Assembly: GCA_963775085.1 (NCBI GenBank)
Contig: CAVZHO010000011.1
Coordinates: 1-64,000 of the forward strand
DNA length: 64,000 nucleotides
Direction of reading: 5' to 3'
Origin: JAAFIP01 sp963775085
GTDB lineage: Bacteria; Pseudomonadota; Gammaproteobacteria; Burkholderiales; Burkholderiaceae_C
Below, one piece after another: positions 44,489 to 53,581 of the stretch. The notes under the pieces were generated by a model. That model was not told the origin of the DNA. It made no database searches and saw only the letters and a program-made list of their open reading frames with translations. Position numbers and translations under genes: made by a program. How positions within the stretch are numbered: position 1 is the stretch's first letter; the number at the start of each line of letters is the position of its first letter.

Positions 44489-45374
44489 GCCCCAGTCCCA
44501 ATGCACGTCCAACACGCTTGGCTGTGTAGTACCCCGCCACAAGTCCAAACCGCAACCACACCCCCACAGCCACCAGACCCATCATTACACTTGGGTACTG
44601 GTGTCGAAAGAATTTGCGATAAAAGCGCATCATTCCTTTGTGCTTGTGCCATTCAACGAAAACTGGCCTACTTCTGCCGCATACGCCTAATGCATGGGTA
44701 ATTTGTGCCGATGGCACAAACAAAATCTTCCAACCGTTTTGTCGAAACCGCATGCACCAGTCAAGGTCTTCGCAATGTAAAAAGTACCCTTCGTCCCACT
44801 CACCTACATCTTGCATCGCCACACGACTCACCATCATGCAGGCGCCCGATATGGCTTCGACCTCAATAGCTTTTTCTGGTAATGGTTGTTTATGCAGATG
44901 AAAGTCGAAAAACAGGCGCGGCCAACGCTCCGAAAAACGAGCCAAGCCAAATGCGCGTACGAAGGAGCGCCAGGGTGTCGGCACAGCTCTGCGACCACCT
45001 GGCTGTTCAGTGTCATCCACATTCACAAGCATCCCCCCAATCATTCCTACATTCTGCGTGTCACGAATATTTTCTAATAAGCTGACAAGAGTACCTGATT
45101 TAAACGAACAATCCGGATTCAGAAACAACAAAAATGGCGCAGTCGCTACCCTGAGACCAATATTGCAAGCCGCTGCGAACCCTAAGTTGTTAGAATTTTT
45201 AATTATCTGAACGTTGCGCAACCCACACACAGTATCCAAACTGCTGTCGGTCGATGCGTTATCGACTACGATAATTTCAATGGCTAGCGGGCAATTGAGC
45301 AGTGAGTCAATGCAGTTGCGTAAAAATCCGCCAGCGTTGTAATTGACGACAATTGTAGAAATGGTCATGCTCAT
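44481..45374 (-). CDS. Glycosyltransferase family 2 (rhamnosyltransferase-like)
   Basis: A 297-residue GT-A enzyme with STIVVNYNAGGFLRNCIDSLL, IIVVDNASTD and the metal-binding region LLFLNPDCSF (in place of DxD). Downstream, SGACMMVSRVAM, FLHCEDLDWCMRFRQNGW and ITHALGVCGRSRP match the WbbL-type rhamnosyltransferase pattern. A C-terminal hydrophobic segment (VMMGLVAVGVWLRFGLVAGYY) may hold it at the inner membrane. With rmlABCD in the cluster, dTDP-rhamnose is a plausible donor. Confidence 0.87.
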   Translation of the reverse strand: MSMTISTIVVNYNAGGFLRNCIDSLLNCPLAIEIIVVDNASTDSSLDTVCGLRNVQIIKNSNNLGFAAACNIGLRVATAPFLLFLNPDCSFKSGTLVSLLENIRDTQNVGMIGGMLVNVDDTEQPGGRRAVPTPWRSFVRAFGLARFSERWPRLFFDFHLHKQPLPEKAIEVEAISGACMMVSRVAMQDVGEWDEGYFLHCEDLDWCMRFRQNGWKILFVPSAQITHALGVCGRSRPVFVEWHKHKGMMRFYRKFFRHQYPSVMMGLVAVGVWLRFGLVAGYYTAKRVGRALGLGRG

Positions 45375-45480
45375 AAATTTTCTTCGCGCCAGTGCTCAAC
45401 GTATATTGCAATTACGAAAGTTGATTCTTGCGTCTTGATAGAAACCAAATCAAAAAACATATTGGGTTATGTAACACCCC

Positions 45481-46932
45481 TTACCACCACGCCCTGAAAC
45501 GTCTGATGCCACGATACATTGCCTTCGAAAGTACTCGGCTAATACTTAATTGTCGATCCGTACAATTAGCCCATTCATCGTGATCAATAACAAACTCGTT
45601 CGATATATAGTTAGGTCTAGGAAAGCTGGGTTCCGTATCTCTAAGGGCATTTTTAAGAATTTTTTGAGTATGAAAGCTTTCATACTGAATGCGCCCTAAG
45701 TGCCCCGCAACCTGTAGATCACTAGGAGTTAATGAGGCACAGTAACTCAGCAACTCGTCAGGGGTGCGCCAACTGAAAGCGCCCGGATAGGCCAAATCAA
45801 TCCCGCTGAGGATGCGTGAAAAAATGTGCCTGTGCAGAGCCACCGGAATGCCCGCACCCATTGCTTCAATCAACGTTAATCCTCCTCCGTACGGAAAAGA
45901 GGCAATGTACAAGTCAACTCGACAGTCATGCAGTGTTTTCCAAACACTAGGCACCCATGGCATGTAAATAAATCGCTCCATCTTAATGCCCTGCTGTCTA
46001 AGTCCCCGTCGAATCTTGAAAAGAGCCCAAGGCGTTAGATGACCAATGTGAACATGCTTTCCTTTGGTGATTTTTAGTAATTTTGGTACAAAATCAAGAT
46101 AGCTCACAAAATAAGGAATTTCAATTTTGTTAGAGCGCGCTGCAGTGCAGGTATTGAGCGCCTTATCACAGAAGAACGATCTGTCAGCAGGTCGTGCCCC
46201 CTTATCGTCAAAGGTAAGTGGAATGTAAGTGTTTTCAATACCAAGTACATCTCGGCAGTTGTGATACCCCATCGGGTGCGGGTCAATGTGCTTAAGATGT
46301 GACAGATACACGCCTAAACACAAATGGTGATCGCCATGATGATAAAAACTGGCATCGAGTTTCATTTCTGGCTGAACGGCTGCCACTGCAACACTATCCT
46401 GATGATGATTAAATAAATACACCGTTTTGGGATGAATTTCCATTAGGCGCATTTGCAACCACTGTAGTCTTCGCTGGAAGTTTTCTTTAGGCGCAAACTC
46501 AAAAGTAATATTGGAATGTTTGAGTAATCCATCCACGATGAAACCCGTTTCAGATCTGCCTGCCAGCTCTGTCGATAAGATAATGTGCAATCCCTCGGCG
46601 CGGGCTTTTATAAAGTCTTCAATGATCCGGGTGTGCCCCCCGGATTTTTGCAATTTTGTGACAATATATACATAAGCTGGTTGACCACTTCGACTGGACG
46701 CTGCATTTATAGTAGCGTAGTCAATTTTTGACAAGCTGGCTTTCCCGATGTATTGACAGAGATCATCCAGAGTTTTGGAACCAAAAATCTGAGCAGTACA
46801 AATAGGTTCAGTAATGATGCGTTCTACAAAATCATGGATTAGTTTTAATGCGCTATGCAGATCGCCTTTATGGATTGAATGATATGCATTCTCTGTAAGC
46901 GAGTGCATTGAATCATATCTTCGGTTTCTCAC
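45481..46932 (-). CDS. Probable GT-B fold glycosyltransferase
   Basis: A 483-residue protein. The N-terminal half has VYIVTKLQKSGGHTRIIEDF, resembling a GT-B acceptor domain. The C-terminal half has HVHIGHLTPWALFKIRRGL and then LYIASFPYGGGLTLIEAMGAGIPVALH, a donor-binding pattern similar to GT4/GT41-type (HMW1C-like) enzymes. It presumably adds one sugar of the surface polysaccharide; donor and linkage are unknown. The codon use is more AT-rich than in flanking housekeeping genes. Confidence 0.68.
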   Translation of the reverse strand: MRNRRYDSMHSLTENAYHSIHKGDLHSALKLIHDFVERIITEPICTAQIFGSKTLDDLCQYIGKASLSKIDYATINAASSRSGQPAYVYIVTKLQKSGGHTRIIEDFIKARAEGLHIILSTELAGRSETGFIVDGLLKHSNITFEFAPKENFQRRLQWLQMRLMEIHPKTVYLFNHHQDSVAVAAVQPEMKLDASFYHHGDHHLCLGVYLSHLKHIDPHPMGYHNCRDVLGIENTYIPLTFDDKGARPADRSFFCDKALNTCTAARSNKIEIPYFVSYLDFVPKLLKITKGKHVHIGHLTPWALFKIRRGLRQQGIKMERFIYMPWVPSVWKTLHDCRVDLYIASFPYGGGLTLIEAMGAGIPVALHRHIFSRILSGIDLAYPGAFSWRTPDELLSYCASLTPSDLQVAGHLGRIQYESFHTQKILKNALRDTEPSFPRPNYISNEFVIDHDEWANCTDRQLSISRVLSKAMYRGIRRFRAWW

Positions 46933-46996
46933 CTTATTGATCCTAAGTACATTGATCAGTTATTTGATAACGCGCAGCATCAAGTAATTGTATTCG

Positions 46997-48100
46997 TTAA
47001 ATTTTCAGGCAAAAGGTAGTAATTTTGTGTGCGACAAACTCAACTTCATCAGTTCTCATAACTGGTGATATCGGTAAACTAAGTACTTGCTTTGCTAAGT
47101 CATCCGCGATTGGCAAGTCGTGGTTGCAAAGATTTCGATAACAAGCCTGCTTATGTGGTGGGATTGGATAGTGAATCACGGTTGCCACCCCATGTCGTTC
47201 TAAATGTACTTTTAATTCGTCCCGTTGCCTGCTACGAATAACAAAAAGGTGCCATACAGGTGTAGCATCGATCGAAACAACCGGCACATTGATATTTGTA
47301 CCGGAAAGCAGCTTCAAGTACTGTGCAGCAATCTCGCTACGGCGTGCATTCCATTCATCCAACAGCGGCAGTTTAGCGCGGAGGAAAGCAGCTTGCATCT
47401 CATCCAGTCGGCTATTGTACCCCGCTAGATTATGTTGATACTTAACGGTGGAGCCGTAATTACGCAGTTGTCTGACCTTATCGGCTATGCCTGTGTCATT
47501 GGTCAGCACCGCACCACCATCGCCAAGCGCCCCCAGGTTTTTTCCAGGATAAAAGCTTGTAGCTGCAGCGTGACCCAGTGACCCGACACGTTGCCCCTTA
47601 TAGCGTGCGCCTTGGGCCTGTGCTGCATCTTCAATGACAATCAGTCCATGCTTAATGGCAATCTCGTTAATTGCGTCCATATCTGCTGACTGCCCGTACA
47701 GATGTACGGGCATGATCGCGCGAGTTCGTTTGGTGATTGCGCTGGCAACCAGCGCGGGATCAATATTGTGGGTGTCAATACTAGGCTCAACTGGCACAGG
47801 TGTAGCACCACATTGGGTAACGGCTAACCAAGTCGCAATAAATGTGTTTGAGGGCACAATGACTTCGTCACCCGGCCCGATGCCGTAGGCTAGCAATAAA
47901 AGGTGAAGAGCTTCAAGTCCATTGCCGACACCGACACAATGCTTGACTTCACAATACTGAGCAAACTCAACCTCAAAGGCTTCCAGTTCGGGGCCCATGA
48001 TGAACCAACCCGAATTCAGGACACGACGGTAGGCTGCGTCAAGCGGTTCACGGATGGATTGGTGCAAGGCACCAAGATCAAGGAAGGGAATAGATTTCAT
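46997..48100 (-). CDS. fdtB: Sugar aminotransferase, DegT/DnrJ/EryC1 family (FdtB-like)
   Basis: A 367-residue PLP enzyme: IPFLDLGALHQSIREPLD start, EVIVPSNTFIATWLAVTQ, VIEDAAQAQGARYKG, and the PLP-lysine region TSFYPGKNLGALGDGGAV (~180-197), followed by LRNYGSTVKYQHNLAGYNSRLDEMQA. It would transaminate a 3-keto-6-deoxy dTDP sugar to the 3-amino form. Assignment as FdtB/QdtB type rests on the directly adjacent 3,4-ketoisomerase gene, which overlaps by 4 bases. Confidence 0.85.
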   Translation of the reverse strand: MKSIPFLDLGALHQSIREPLDAAYRRVLNSGWFIMGPELEAFEVEFAQYCEVKHCVGVGNGLEALHLLLLAYGIGPGDEVIVPSNTFIATWLAVTQCGATPVPVEPSIDTHNIDPALVASAITKRTRAIMPVHLYGQSADMDAINEIAIKHGLIVIEDAAQAQGARYKGQRVGSLGHAAATSFYPGKNLGALGDGGAVLTNDTGIADKVRQLRNYGSTVKYQHNLAGYNSRLDEMQAAFLRAKLPLLDEWNARRSEIAAQYLKLLSGTNINVPVVSIDATPVWHLFVIRSRQRDELKVHLERHGVATVIHYPIPPHKQACYRNLCNHDLPIADDLAKQVLSLPISPVMRTDEVEFVAHKITTFCLKI

Positions 48101-48513
48101 TTCGCAGCCCGTTGTGCATGGTTGACAAATTGGTTGTAGTCACGGTAGTAATCAAGTTCGTCGTAGTAATCCGAAGCCAACACCATACAGACCGCACCAG
48201 AGGAGAAGTTATCAATCTCACGCCAGATCATGGGGCACACGTAAAGGCCATAGTAACTACGGTTCATATGCACAGTTTTTTTTGAATGCCCATCATCCAG
48301 ATGGATATCAAACGAGCCAGACATGGCAATAATTAATTGGTGCAGGGCCTTATGAGCATGGCCGCCACGTTCGGAACCGCCTGGTACGTCATATAAGTAG
48401 TAGACCCGCTTAATTGGGAAAGGGATATGTCTATCTCCCTCAACAAAGGTAAGATTGCCCCGAACGTCTTGTATTTTCGGCAAGTCAATTAAACGACAAC
48501 TAGCTAATGACAT
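48097..48513 (-). CDS. fdtA: dTDP-4-keto-6-deoxyglucose 3,4-ketoisomerase (FdtA/QdtA type)
   Basis: A 138-residue cupin with PKIQDVRGNLTFVEGDRHIPFPIKRVYYLYDVP, the catalytic-type histidine region GGSERGGHAHKALHQLII, and YGLYVCPMIWREIDNFSSGAVCMVLASDYYDE. This matches the WxcM-like ketoisomerases FdtA/QdtA, which move the keto group from C4 to C3 of the RmlB product. Together with FdtB it gives a 3-amino-3,6-dideoxyhexose (Fuc3N or Qui3N). FdtA and QdtA are too similar to tell the stereochemistry. Confidence 0.87.
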   Translation of the reverse strand: MSLASCRLIDLPKIQDVRGNLTFVEGDRHIPFPIKRVYYLYDVPGGSERGGHAHKALHQLIIAMSGSFDIHLDDGHSKKTVHMNRSYYGLYVCPMIWREIDNFSSGAVCMVLASDYYDELDYYRDYNQFVNHAQRAAK

Positions 48514-48521
48514 GACATTTC

Positions 48522-49241
48522 CTAGGAGGATGACTCTGATGCCAATACGTAAATTTCACCCGCGATATTAGGAAAGCGTTCTCCCAACTGCATAAATGCT
48601 TCGATCATAGCGGGGGTCCAATGGTTTTCTATCTGACTGTTGGAAAGCGGTTTGAGCCAGTATCCACCAAAAATATCTACTCGTAATCCAGCCGTCGAGA
48701 ACGTATTTCTAAAAGATTCTGGATAGAAGACGCGCCGGTGACCATGGTGAATATCCATCTCATTTAAAGCGTTTTCACATTCCAATAGTCCCATTATCAC
48801 CGCCGCCTGGCGATGTACCGAGGCGGCGTTAGGGACGGCAGCAAAAATCTTTCCACCTTGTCTCAACCAACCTTTAACTTTGATTAGCAAGGAGGATGGA
48901 TCGGATACATGCTCTAAAACATGACCCAAAACTATAGTGTCGAATTTCTCGCTAGGTTCATACTCCTCAAATAAGGTATGGGACACGTGAACTTGCGGAA
49001 ACCGACTTTTAATGCTATCGCAATACTTAAGCGATCCCTCAACAACTGTGATAGCCAGACCAGTTTTTACAAGCATTTCTGTCATCAACCCTTCAGCAGG
49101 TCCCAATTCAAGAATGTTCTCACCTTGAATATATCTGATTAATATTTTATAACAATATTCAATTGATGAAGACATTATCCCATCAGAATATCCAAAATTT
49201 TCAGATATGTTTTGTAGTTTATCTAGCTCATTCATAAACAT
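48522..49241 (-). CDS. Class I SAM-dependent methyltransferase
   Basis: A 239-residue protein with SAM motif I ILELGPAEGLMTEMLVKTG (~43-60), motif II around TVVEGSLKYCDSIK and motif IV FDTIVLGHVLEHVSDPSSLL (~100-118). The family methylates small molecules or sugars; in this cluster the target may be a glycan residue, perhaps as a chain-terminating cap. It starts the clearly AT-rich part of the cluster and ends 9 bases before fdtA. Confidence 0.82.
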   Translation of the reverse strand: MFMNELDKLQNISENFGYSDGIMSSSIEYCYKILIRYIQGENILELGPAEGLMTEMLVKTGLAITVVEGSLKYCDSIKSRFPQVHVSHTLFEEYEPSEKFDTIVLGHVLEHVSDPSSLLIKVKGWLRQGGKIFAAVPNAASVHRQAAVIMGLLECENALNEMDIHHGHRRVFYPESFRNTFSTAGLRVDIFGGYWLKPLSNSQIENHWTPAMIEAFMQLGERFPNIAGEIYVLASESSS

Positions 49242-49275
49242 TCCCTATCATAAATAGAAATCATAAAATTTAAAA

Positions 49276-50628
49276 TCACAATATGTTGTTGATAATTTTT
49301 AATACATCAAGATTGTATTCGTTCGGGTTTCTTATTAATTTAAATCTACTGCTAGCTACTATTTCATTGAATGTATATTTCTTGCTAAAATAGGCCTTAT
49401 AAGCGAATTCTGTTAATTTAAAATGATGGTAAATTTTGGTATTATCAATTTCATTTCTCCGATTAACTGACATTGAATTAAGGTCAATCTCAACAAATCG
49501 ACAGTTTGGAACGTCGATGTTAGAGATGTATATACTATGACATAATGTTTTACGCGCATTTTTCAATCTGTCAACAATAAATGTCGTGTCTTCAATGTCT
49601 TTGTACGTTAGTGCCTCAATACTGGTTGAATCAAAACCTGTGCCATTTTTTTGCATATGTTTGAAATAAGCATTAAATTCATCAATTAAATCTTGATAAA
49701 AAAACTTTTTTTGATGAACAAATAATTCTCGACTCGTCATATTATTCAAAGAAGAAACTCTATCGCCAGAAAATAGAGCAAATATGCTTTCCTTAAATTC
49801 AAATTTTTTATCGTCTGCATATTTCTTGAAATCGAAAGGCGACAATACCGCCTTATTGTGTTCGGACTCAAAATCATCGAAATAAAACATGTTTGCTCCG
49901 AATGGTATGGCTATGTCAGGCTGTAAATATTCAATTTGACGAAGGCCATAGTCCAAATATTCATTGATAAGCCTATCGGCTTCCTTTTTTTTCCAAGTTT
50001 CATCTACTTCTTCAAGTAAAAATGGATACCAGTGAACGTATGCGAATGGTATGCATGCCACATCTATCTTTGGGTAAATATTTTTTACAACTGTCAATTT
50101 ATCATTTGATACAAAACAATCATTCCCATGGTAAACAGTGAAGTTTCCATTTGAAATGGCTATGGCAGCGTCAATGCCGTTATATTCATGATTAATTCCT
50201 AAGCATGTGACATCATTACCTAAATCAATAAGTTCATTGGCTGGTAATTCGATATGTTTAATGCCTTCATTTTCAAGCATGCTAGAAAATTGTGGTCGAC
50301 CAGAAACAATATATATTGGCGTAGTTTTTGGCAACATCTTAAGAAAATCAATATCGTAATGATCTTGATGCTGATGTGATACAAAAACAGCATCAACTTC
50401 CAATAATCTTCTATCAATTACCATTTCTGGAAAAAATAACCAAGAGCCCAAATGTGGTGGTTTTGCCAATACCGGATCAAATAAATATTTTTTACTATTT
50501 AAATTTATTAAAATTGATGCATGCGATAAATAAATAAGGCCATCATTATGTTCTTTATAGAAAGCTTCCATCTTCATGGAAGACATATTTTTTATGCTGG
50601 TAGTATTATTCACAATGGTTCTTTGCAA
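49276..50628 (-). CDS. MBL-fold metallo-hydrolase of unknown role in surface-glycan cluster
   Basis: A 450-residue protein. The first ~250 residues form a metallo-beta-lactamase fold with AVFVSHQHQDHYDIDFL (the HxHxDH metal motif), TCLGINHEYNGID and TVYHGNDCF as later metal-ligand candidates. The next ~200 residues show no domain I can name. The plan recalls CMP-sialic-acid hydroxylase-like or UlaG-like proteins but without a Rieske centre. The DNA is strongly AT-rich, the extreme for this window, suggesting foreign origin. A sugar-ring or ester hydrolase or oxygenase-like role is possible, but none is shown. Confidence 0.72.
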   Translation of the reverse strand: MQRTIVNNTTSIKNMSSMKMEAFYKEHNDGLIYLSHASILINLNSKKYLFDPVLAKPPHLGSWLFFPEMVIDRRLLEVDAVFVSHQHQDHYDIDFLKMLPKTTPIYIVSGRPQFSSMLENEGIKHIELPANELIDLGNDVTCLGINHEYNGIDAAIAISNGNFTVYHGNDCFVSNDKLTVVKNIYPKIDVACIPFAYVHWYPFLLEEVDETWKKKEADRLINEYLDYGLRQIEYLQPDIAIPFGANMFYFDDFESEHNKAVLSPFDFKKYADDKKFEFKESIFALFSGDRVSSLNNMTSRELFVHQKKFFYQDLIDEFNAYFKHMQKNGTGFDSTSIEALTYKDIEDTTFIVDRLKNARKTLCHSIYISNIDVPNCRFVEIDLNSMSVNRRNEIDNTKIYHHFKLTEFAYKAYFSKKYTFNEIVASSRFKLIRNPNEYNLDVLKIINNIL

Positions 50629-50659
50629 TAAAATTTATATTTGAATTACGAAATTCATT

Positions 50660-51223
50660 TTAGTTAATAATAATTCCATTTCCAAGATATTTTTTATAAC
50701 GTTTCATGGCATTTAATATTGAATTTTTTGTGATGGAATAGTAAAAATCTTTAGATGATTCATTTATTTTTACCGCGCCGAATCGTTCATGGAATTTGCA
50801 TACACTCACATTTTCTTTTCTTACATCAAAATGAGAATTTTCAAAGCCTAAATGTGATATTGCATATGAATACACCATTAATGCTGATTCTATGCCTGCA
50901 TGAGTTGGAGCTTTTTGGGTTAATATCCATGAGCCCCAACAAAAACTTAACCCACTTGGGTCATAAAGTCTTACCGTTCCAATCGGAAGTTCTTTATATA
51001 ATATTACAAAATAGGCTTGAGTATCGTCAGTATTGTATTTTTTAATCCACAGTTTTTGCTTTTCTAAATTTTCCGATGTCTGACTTAAGTGCATGGATTT
51101 TATTGGATCTCTTCTTACGGATAAAATAAACTCAGCATCCATGTCATTGACATCACGAAATACAAGCGTCTGACCGTAAATATTTTTTGCCCTACGAATT
51201 TTCGGCAATGCGTCGTTCAACAT
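50660..51223 (-). CDS. GNAT-family N-acetyltransferase
   Basis: A 187-residue protein with a GNAT pattern: FRDVNDMDAEFILSVRRDP at the start, AYFVILYKELPIGTVRLYD (central strands), and a late ENVSVCKFHERFGAVKINE helix-strand that matches the acetyl-CoA-proximal end seen in PseH/RimJ-like enzymes. In a cluster that makes a 3-amino sugar, it is a candidate for N-acetylating dTDP-Fuc3N/Qui3N, the step otherwise missing here. The usual FdtC/QdtC is a left-handed beta-helix enzyme instead, so this is inference. Confidence 0.72.
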   Translation of the reverse strand: MLNDALPKIRRAKNIYGQTLVFRDVNDMDAEFILSVRRDPIKSMHLSQTSENLEKQKLWIKKYNTDDTQAYFVILYKELPIGTVRLYDPSGLSFCWGSWILTQKAPTHAGIESALMVYSYAISHLGFENSHFDVRKENVSVCKFHERFGAVKINESSKDFYYSITKNSILNAMKRYKKYLGNGIIIN

Positions 51224-51256
51224 TTAGTTATGCCTTATGCTAGTAATATAATAATT

Positions 51257-52840
51257 TTATTTATTTATTTGTATGACGCTTAAAAAATAAATCACAGCCA
51301 CTAAGTCAATTTCAAAATCGCCGTGAACTCCAAGTTCATTATTTTCAACGATCTCACCTAATACATAATTAACTTTAATCCCAATTGGAAATAACATATT
51401 CATCCAATAATTATAGGGCATGCTTTCATGCTTAGAAATAAGAATGCCAGCATATGTGCCGGACGCGCAAAAGATCATATTAGAAAATGCCGCCCCCGTG
51501 GCTCCGATTACTATCTTGGCATTGGAGAAAAGTTTCAATTGTTCATAAAACGTCAATTTTTCAGGCTCAATGATTGTAAAATCTTTTCCTGTCAAAAATT
51601 GCTCAATGGCAGCACTATTAGTAACCTGCCTTGCGCCTGAATTACGTCGGAGGAATATTTTTTCTGGCCATGTACCGTTATTCGTTTTTTGGGTGACTAC
51701 ATTGAGTTGGTTTCGAAATATCTCGAAGGCGTTGGGGTTGAACGCACCATGGGAATGCCCTGAGAGCTTGTTTGTTCGCGGTTCAAACGGTACATATCCA
51801 GTCGCCGACGTGAGGTAAAGTTTATTGACCATCAATGCTCTGCCAATAGGAAGAGTAATGACTTCACGATCAACTCCAGCCACCAAGATTAGTGACTCCA
51901 TGATGTTTTGGTGTAGTCCTTCATTGACAATAATGGGCACATCTTTAAACTGCACTTCACGACAAAATAGAACAATGCGAGGTAAAACTTCTGTCATCCA
52001 ATGGGCGTAATTTGGTGCGCAAGCATCAACAAAAGTTGCTGCAACTGGGATTAATTCTGGGGATTCATCGTGAAGCAGCCAACGGATTCGATGAGATATT
52101 GGATCAATCAAGGTGCGACCGTGAAGCTCTTCACTAGTGAAATCACGATTGAAATCATATAAGTCGTGACATATGACTTTGTCGTCAGCCAGAACGAGGT
52201 TCGTACCCCCATAGGTAATTGCGTTGGTTATGGTTGCAACATAAATTTCAGGAAATCTAAATCGATCATGGGGTGTTTTTAGATAGTCTTGATCACTGGA
52301 GGGGAAAACGTTTGGCGGTGGTGTTTCAACCAGAGCAGCATCCGCCAATGTGTACGTTGGTGTCCCCGTCTGACTTGCAAACTCGCTAAGTTTAATCAGT
52401 GGGCGCCACTGCTGTGCCTTACGGCTGGTCAGGCGTGACGCAAATTGGTTTACATAGAGAGGGTATCCATTACGCCATATCCATCGCGTTGCCTGACGGA
52501 TGAGTGCATATTGCTTAAAGTTATTTGTATACAGGCTGCCGAACCATGATTTGCGCAATTTAACAACGATGTCATGTGGTGTGGTTTGAAGTGCCTCTAC
52601 ATTCCTAATCTTTGGGGATGATTGATCCGATTCAAGTACCCGCTCATTGTCTCTGGTGGGCATCCATCCAGGGGTGAGCGGTGCAGGTTGCAGGTTTAGC
52701 TGACCTTCAGGCGGTTGTTGGCCCAGTTGCGTTTGTAGTTGTTCCAGCAGTTTTTGCTGCCGTTCTAGTCGCTCACGAAGCTCGCGCATGATACCGAGCG
52801 CTTCCTCGATGGTATGCGCGGGATTGATATTGTTATTCAT
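51257..52840 (-). CDS. Glycosyltransferase family 61-like protein with N-terminal coiled coil
   Basis: A 527-residue protein when started at MNNNINPAHT (52840), which overlaps the ATPase stop by 8 bases; a longer reading runs into the ATPase gene. Residues ~10-45 (EEALGIMRELRERLERQQKLLEQLQTQ) form a coiled coil. The catalytic part matches GT61/DUF563: NYAHWMTEVLPRIVLF, LYLTSATGYVPFEPR, KIFLRRNSGARQVTN, and VIGATGAAFSNMIFCASG. GT61 enzymes add xylose or related sugars in several systems; the donor is unknown here. Confidence 0.8.
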   Translation of the reverse strand: MNNNINPAHTIEEALGIMRELRERLERQQKLLEQLQTQLGQQPPEGQLNLQPAPLTPGWMPTRDNERVLESDQSSPKIRNVEALQTTPHDIVVKLRKSWFGSLYTNNFKQYALIRQATRWIWRNGYPLYVNQFASRLTSRKAQQWRPLIKLSEFASQTGTPTYTLADAALVETPPPNVFPSSDQDYLKTPHDRFRFPEIYVATITNAITYGGTNLVLADDKVICHDLYDFNRDFTSEELHGRTLIDPISHRIRWLLHDESPELIPVAATFVDACAPNYAHWMTEVLPRIVLFCREVQFKDVPIIVNEGLHQNIMESLILVAGVDREVITLPIGRALMVNKLYLTSATGYVPFEPRTNKLSGHSHGAFNPNAFEIFRNQLNVVTQKTNNGTWPEKIFLRRNSGARQVTNSAAIEQFLTGKDFTIIEPEKLTFYEQLKLFSNAKIVIGATGAAFSNMIFCASGTYAGILISKHESMPYNYWMNMLFPIGIKVNYVLGEIVENNELGVHGDFEIDLVAVIYFLSVIQINK

Positions 52841-53576
52841 GAAGTATGCCCGCGAGGTAGCGGCTGACGATTTCTTCGGGCGTACCATCGGCCACCAGTT
52901 TACCGTGATCCATCCACAGGACACGGTTGCAGAGAGATTTTACCAATTGGTGATCGTGTGAAACCATAATCATAATGTCGGCTTTATCTATCAGAGCGTG
53001 CATCCTTGCCTTTGCCTTCTCCATGAAGGCCGCATCTCCGCCAGCAAAGATTTCATCTAAAACCAGTATGTCAGGGTGCATTGCTGTAGCAAGAGAAAAT
53101 GCTAAGCGCATGTACATGCCGGTAGAATAATATTTAACCGGAGTGTCAATAAATTCTTCAAGCTCCGCAAATGCAATTACTTCTGGTTCGATGGTGCTAA
53201 GTTGCTGTATGGAGTAGCCAAGAATTGCGCCGTTAAGGTATATATTTTCTCGACCAGTGAATTCGGGATGAAAGCCCGCTCCAATCTCAAGCAGCGGTGC
53301 GATGCGCCCGTTAACCGTAATTATTCCATCAGAAGATTCATAAACCCGGCATAAGGCTTTGAGGAGGGTGCTTTTTCCTGCGCCATTGTGCCCAATAATG
53401 CCCACTCGATCACCAGCGTTGACCTTGAAAGAAACATTTTTGATGGCCCAAAAATCGGAATACGCAATTTGCTTTTTGTGTCTGAACAGATTGGCAAAAT
53501 AGTCCTTGAACGATGGTGATCTATCGTGGTAAATACGAAATTTTATTGATAAATTATCGACGTGAATACTGGACAT
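52833..53576 (-). CDS. wzt: Polysaccharide ABC exporter ATPase (Wzt/KpsT type)
   Basis: A 247-residue ATPase with Walker A GIIGHNGAGKST (~58-70), the family motif APLLEIGAGFHPEFTGREN, signature region YSTGMYMRLAFSLA and Walker B PDILVLDEIFAGGD, then MIMVSHD. It lacks the C-terminal carbohydrate-binding domain of the larger Wzt proteins, so export probably does not depend on a modified chain end recognised by Wzt. It pairs with the permease gene 5 bases upstream and exports undecaprenol-linked glycan across the inner membrane. Confidence 0.9.
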   Translation of the reverse strand: MSSIHVDNLSIKFRIYHDRSPSFKDYFANLFRHKKQIAYSDFWAIKNVSFKVNAGDRVGIIGHNGAGKSTLLKALCRVYESSDGIITVNGRIAPLLEIGAGFHPEFTGRENIYLNGAILGYSIQQLSTIEPEVIAFAELEEFIDTPVKYYSTGMYMRLAFSLATAMHPDILVLDEIFAGGDAAFMEKAKARMHALIDKADIMIMVSHDHQLVKSLCNRVLWMDHGKLVADGTPEEIVSRYLAGILHE

Positions 53577-53581
53577 ATCTT

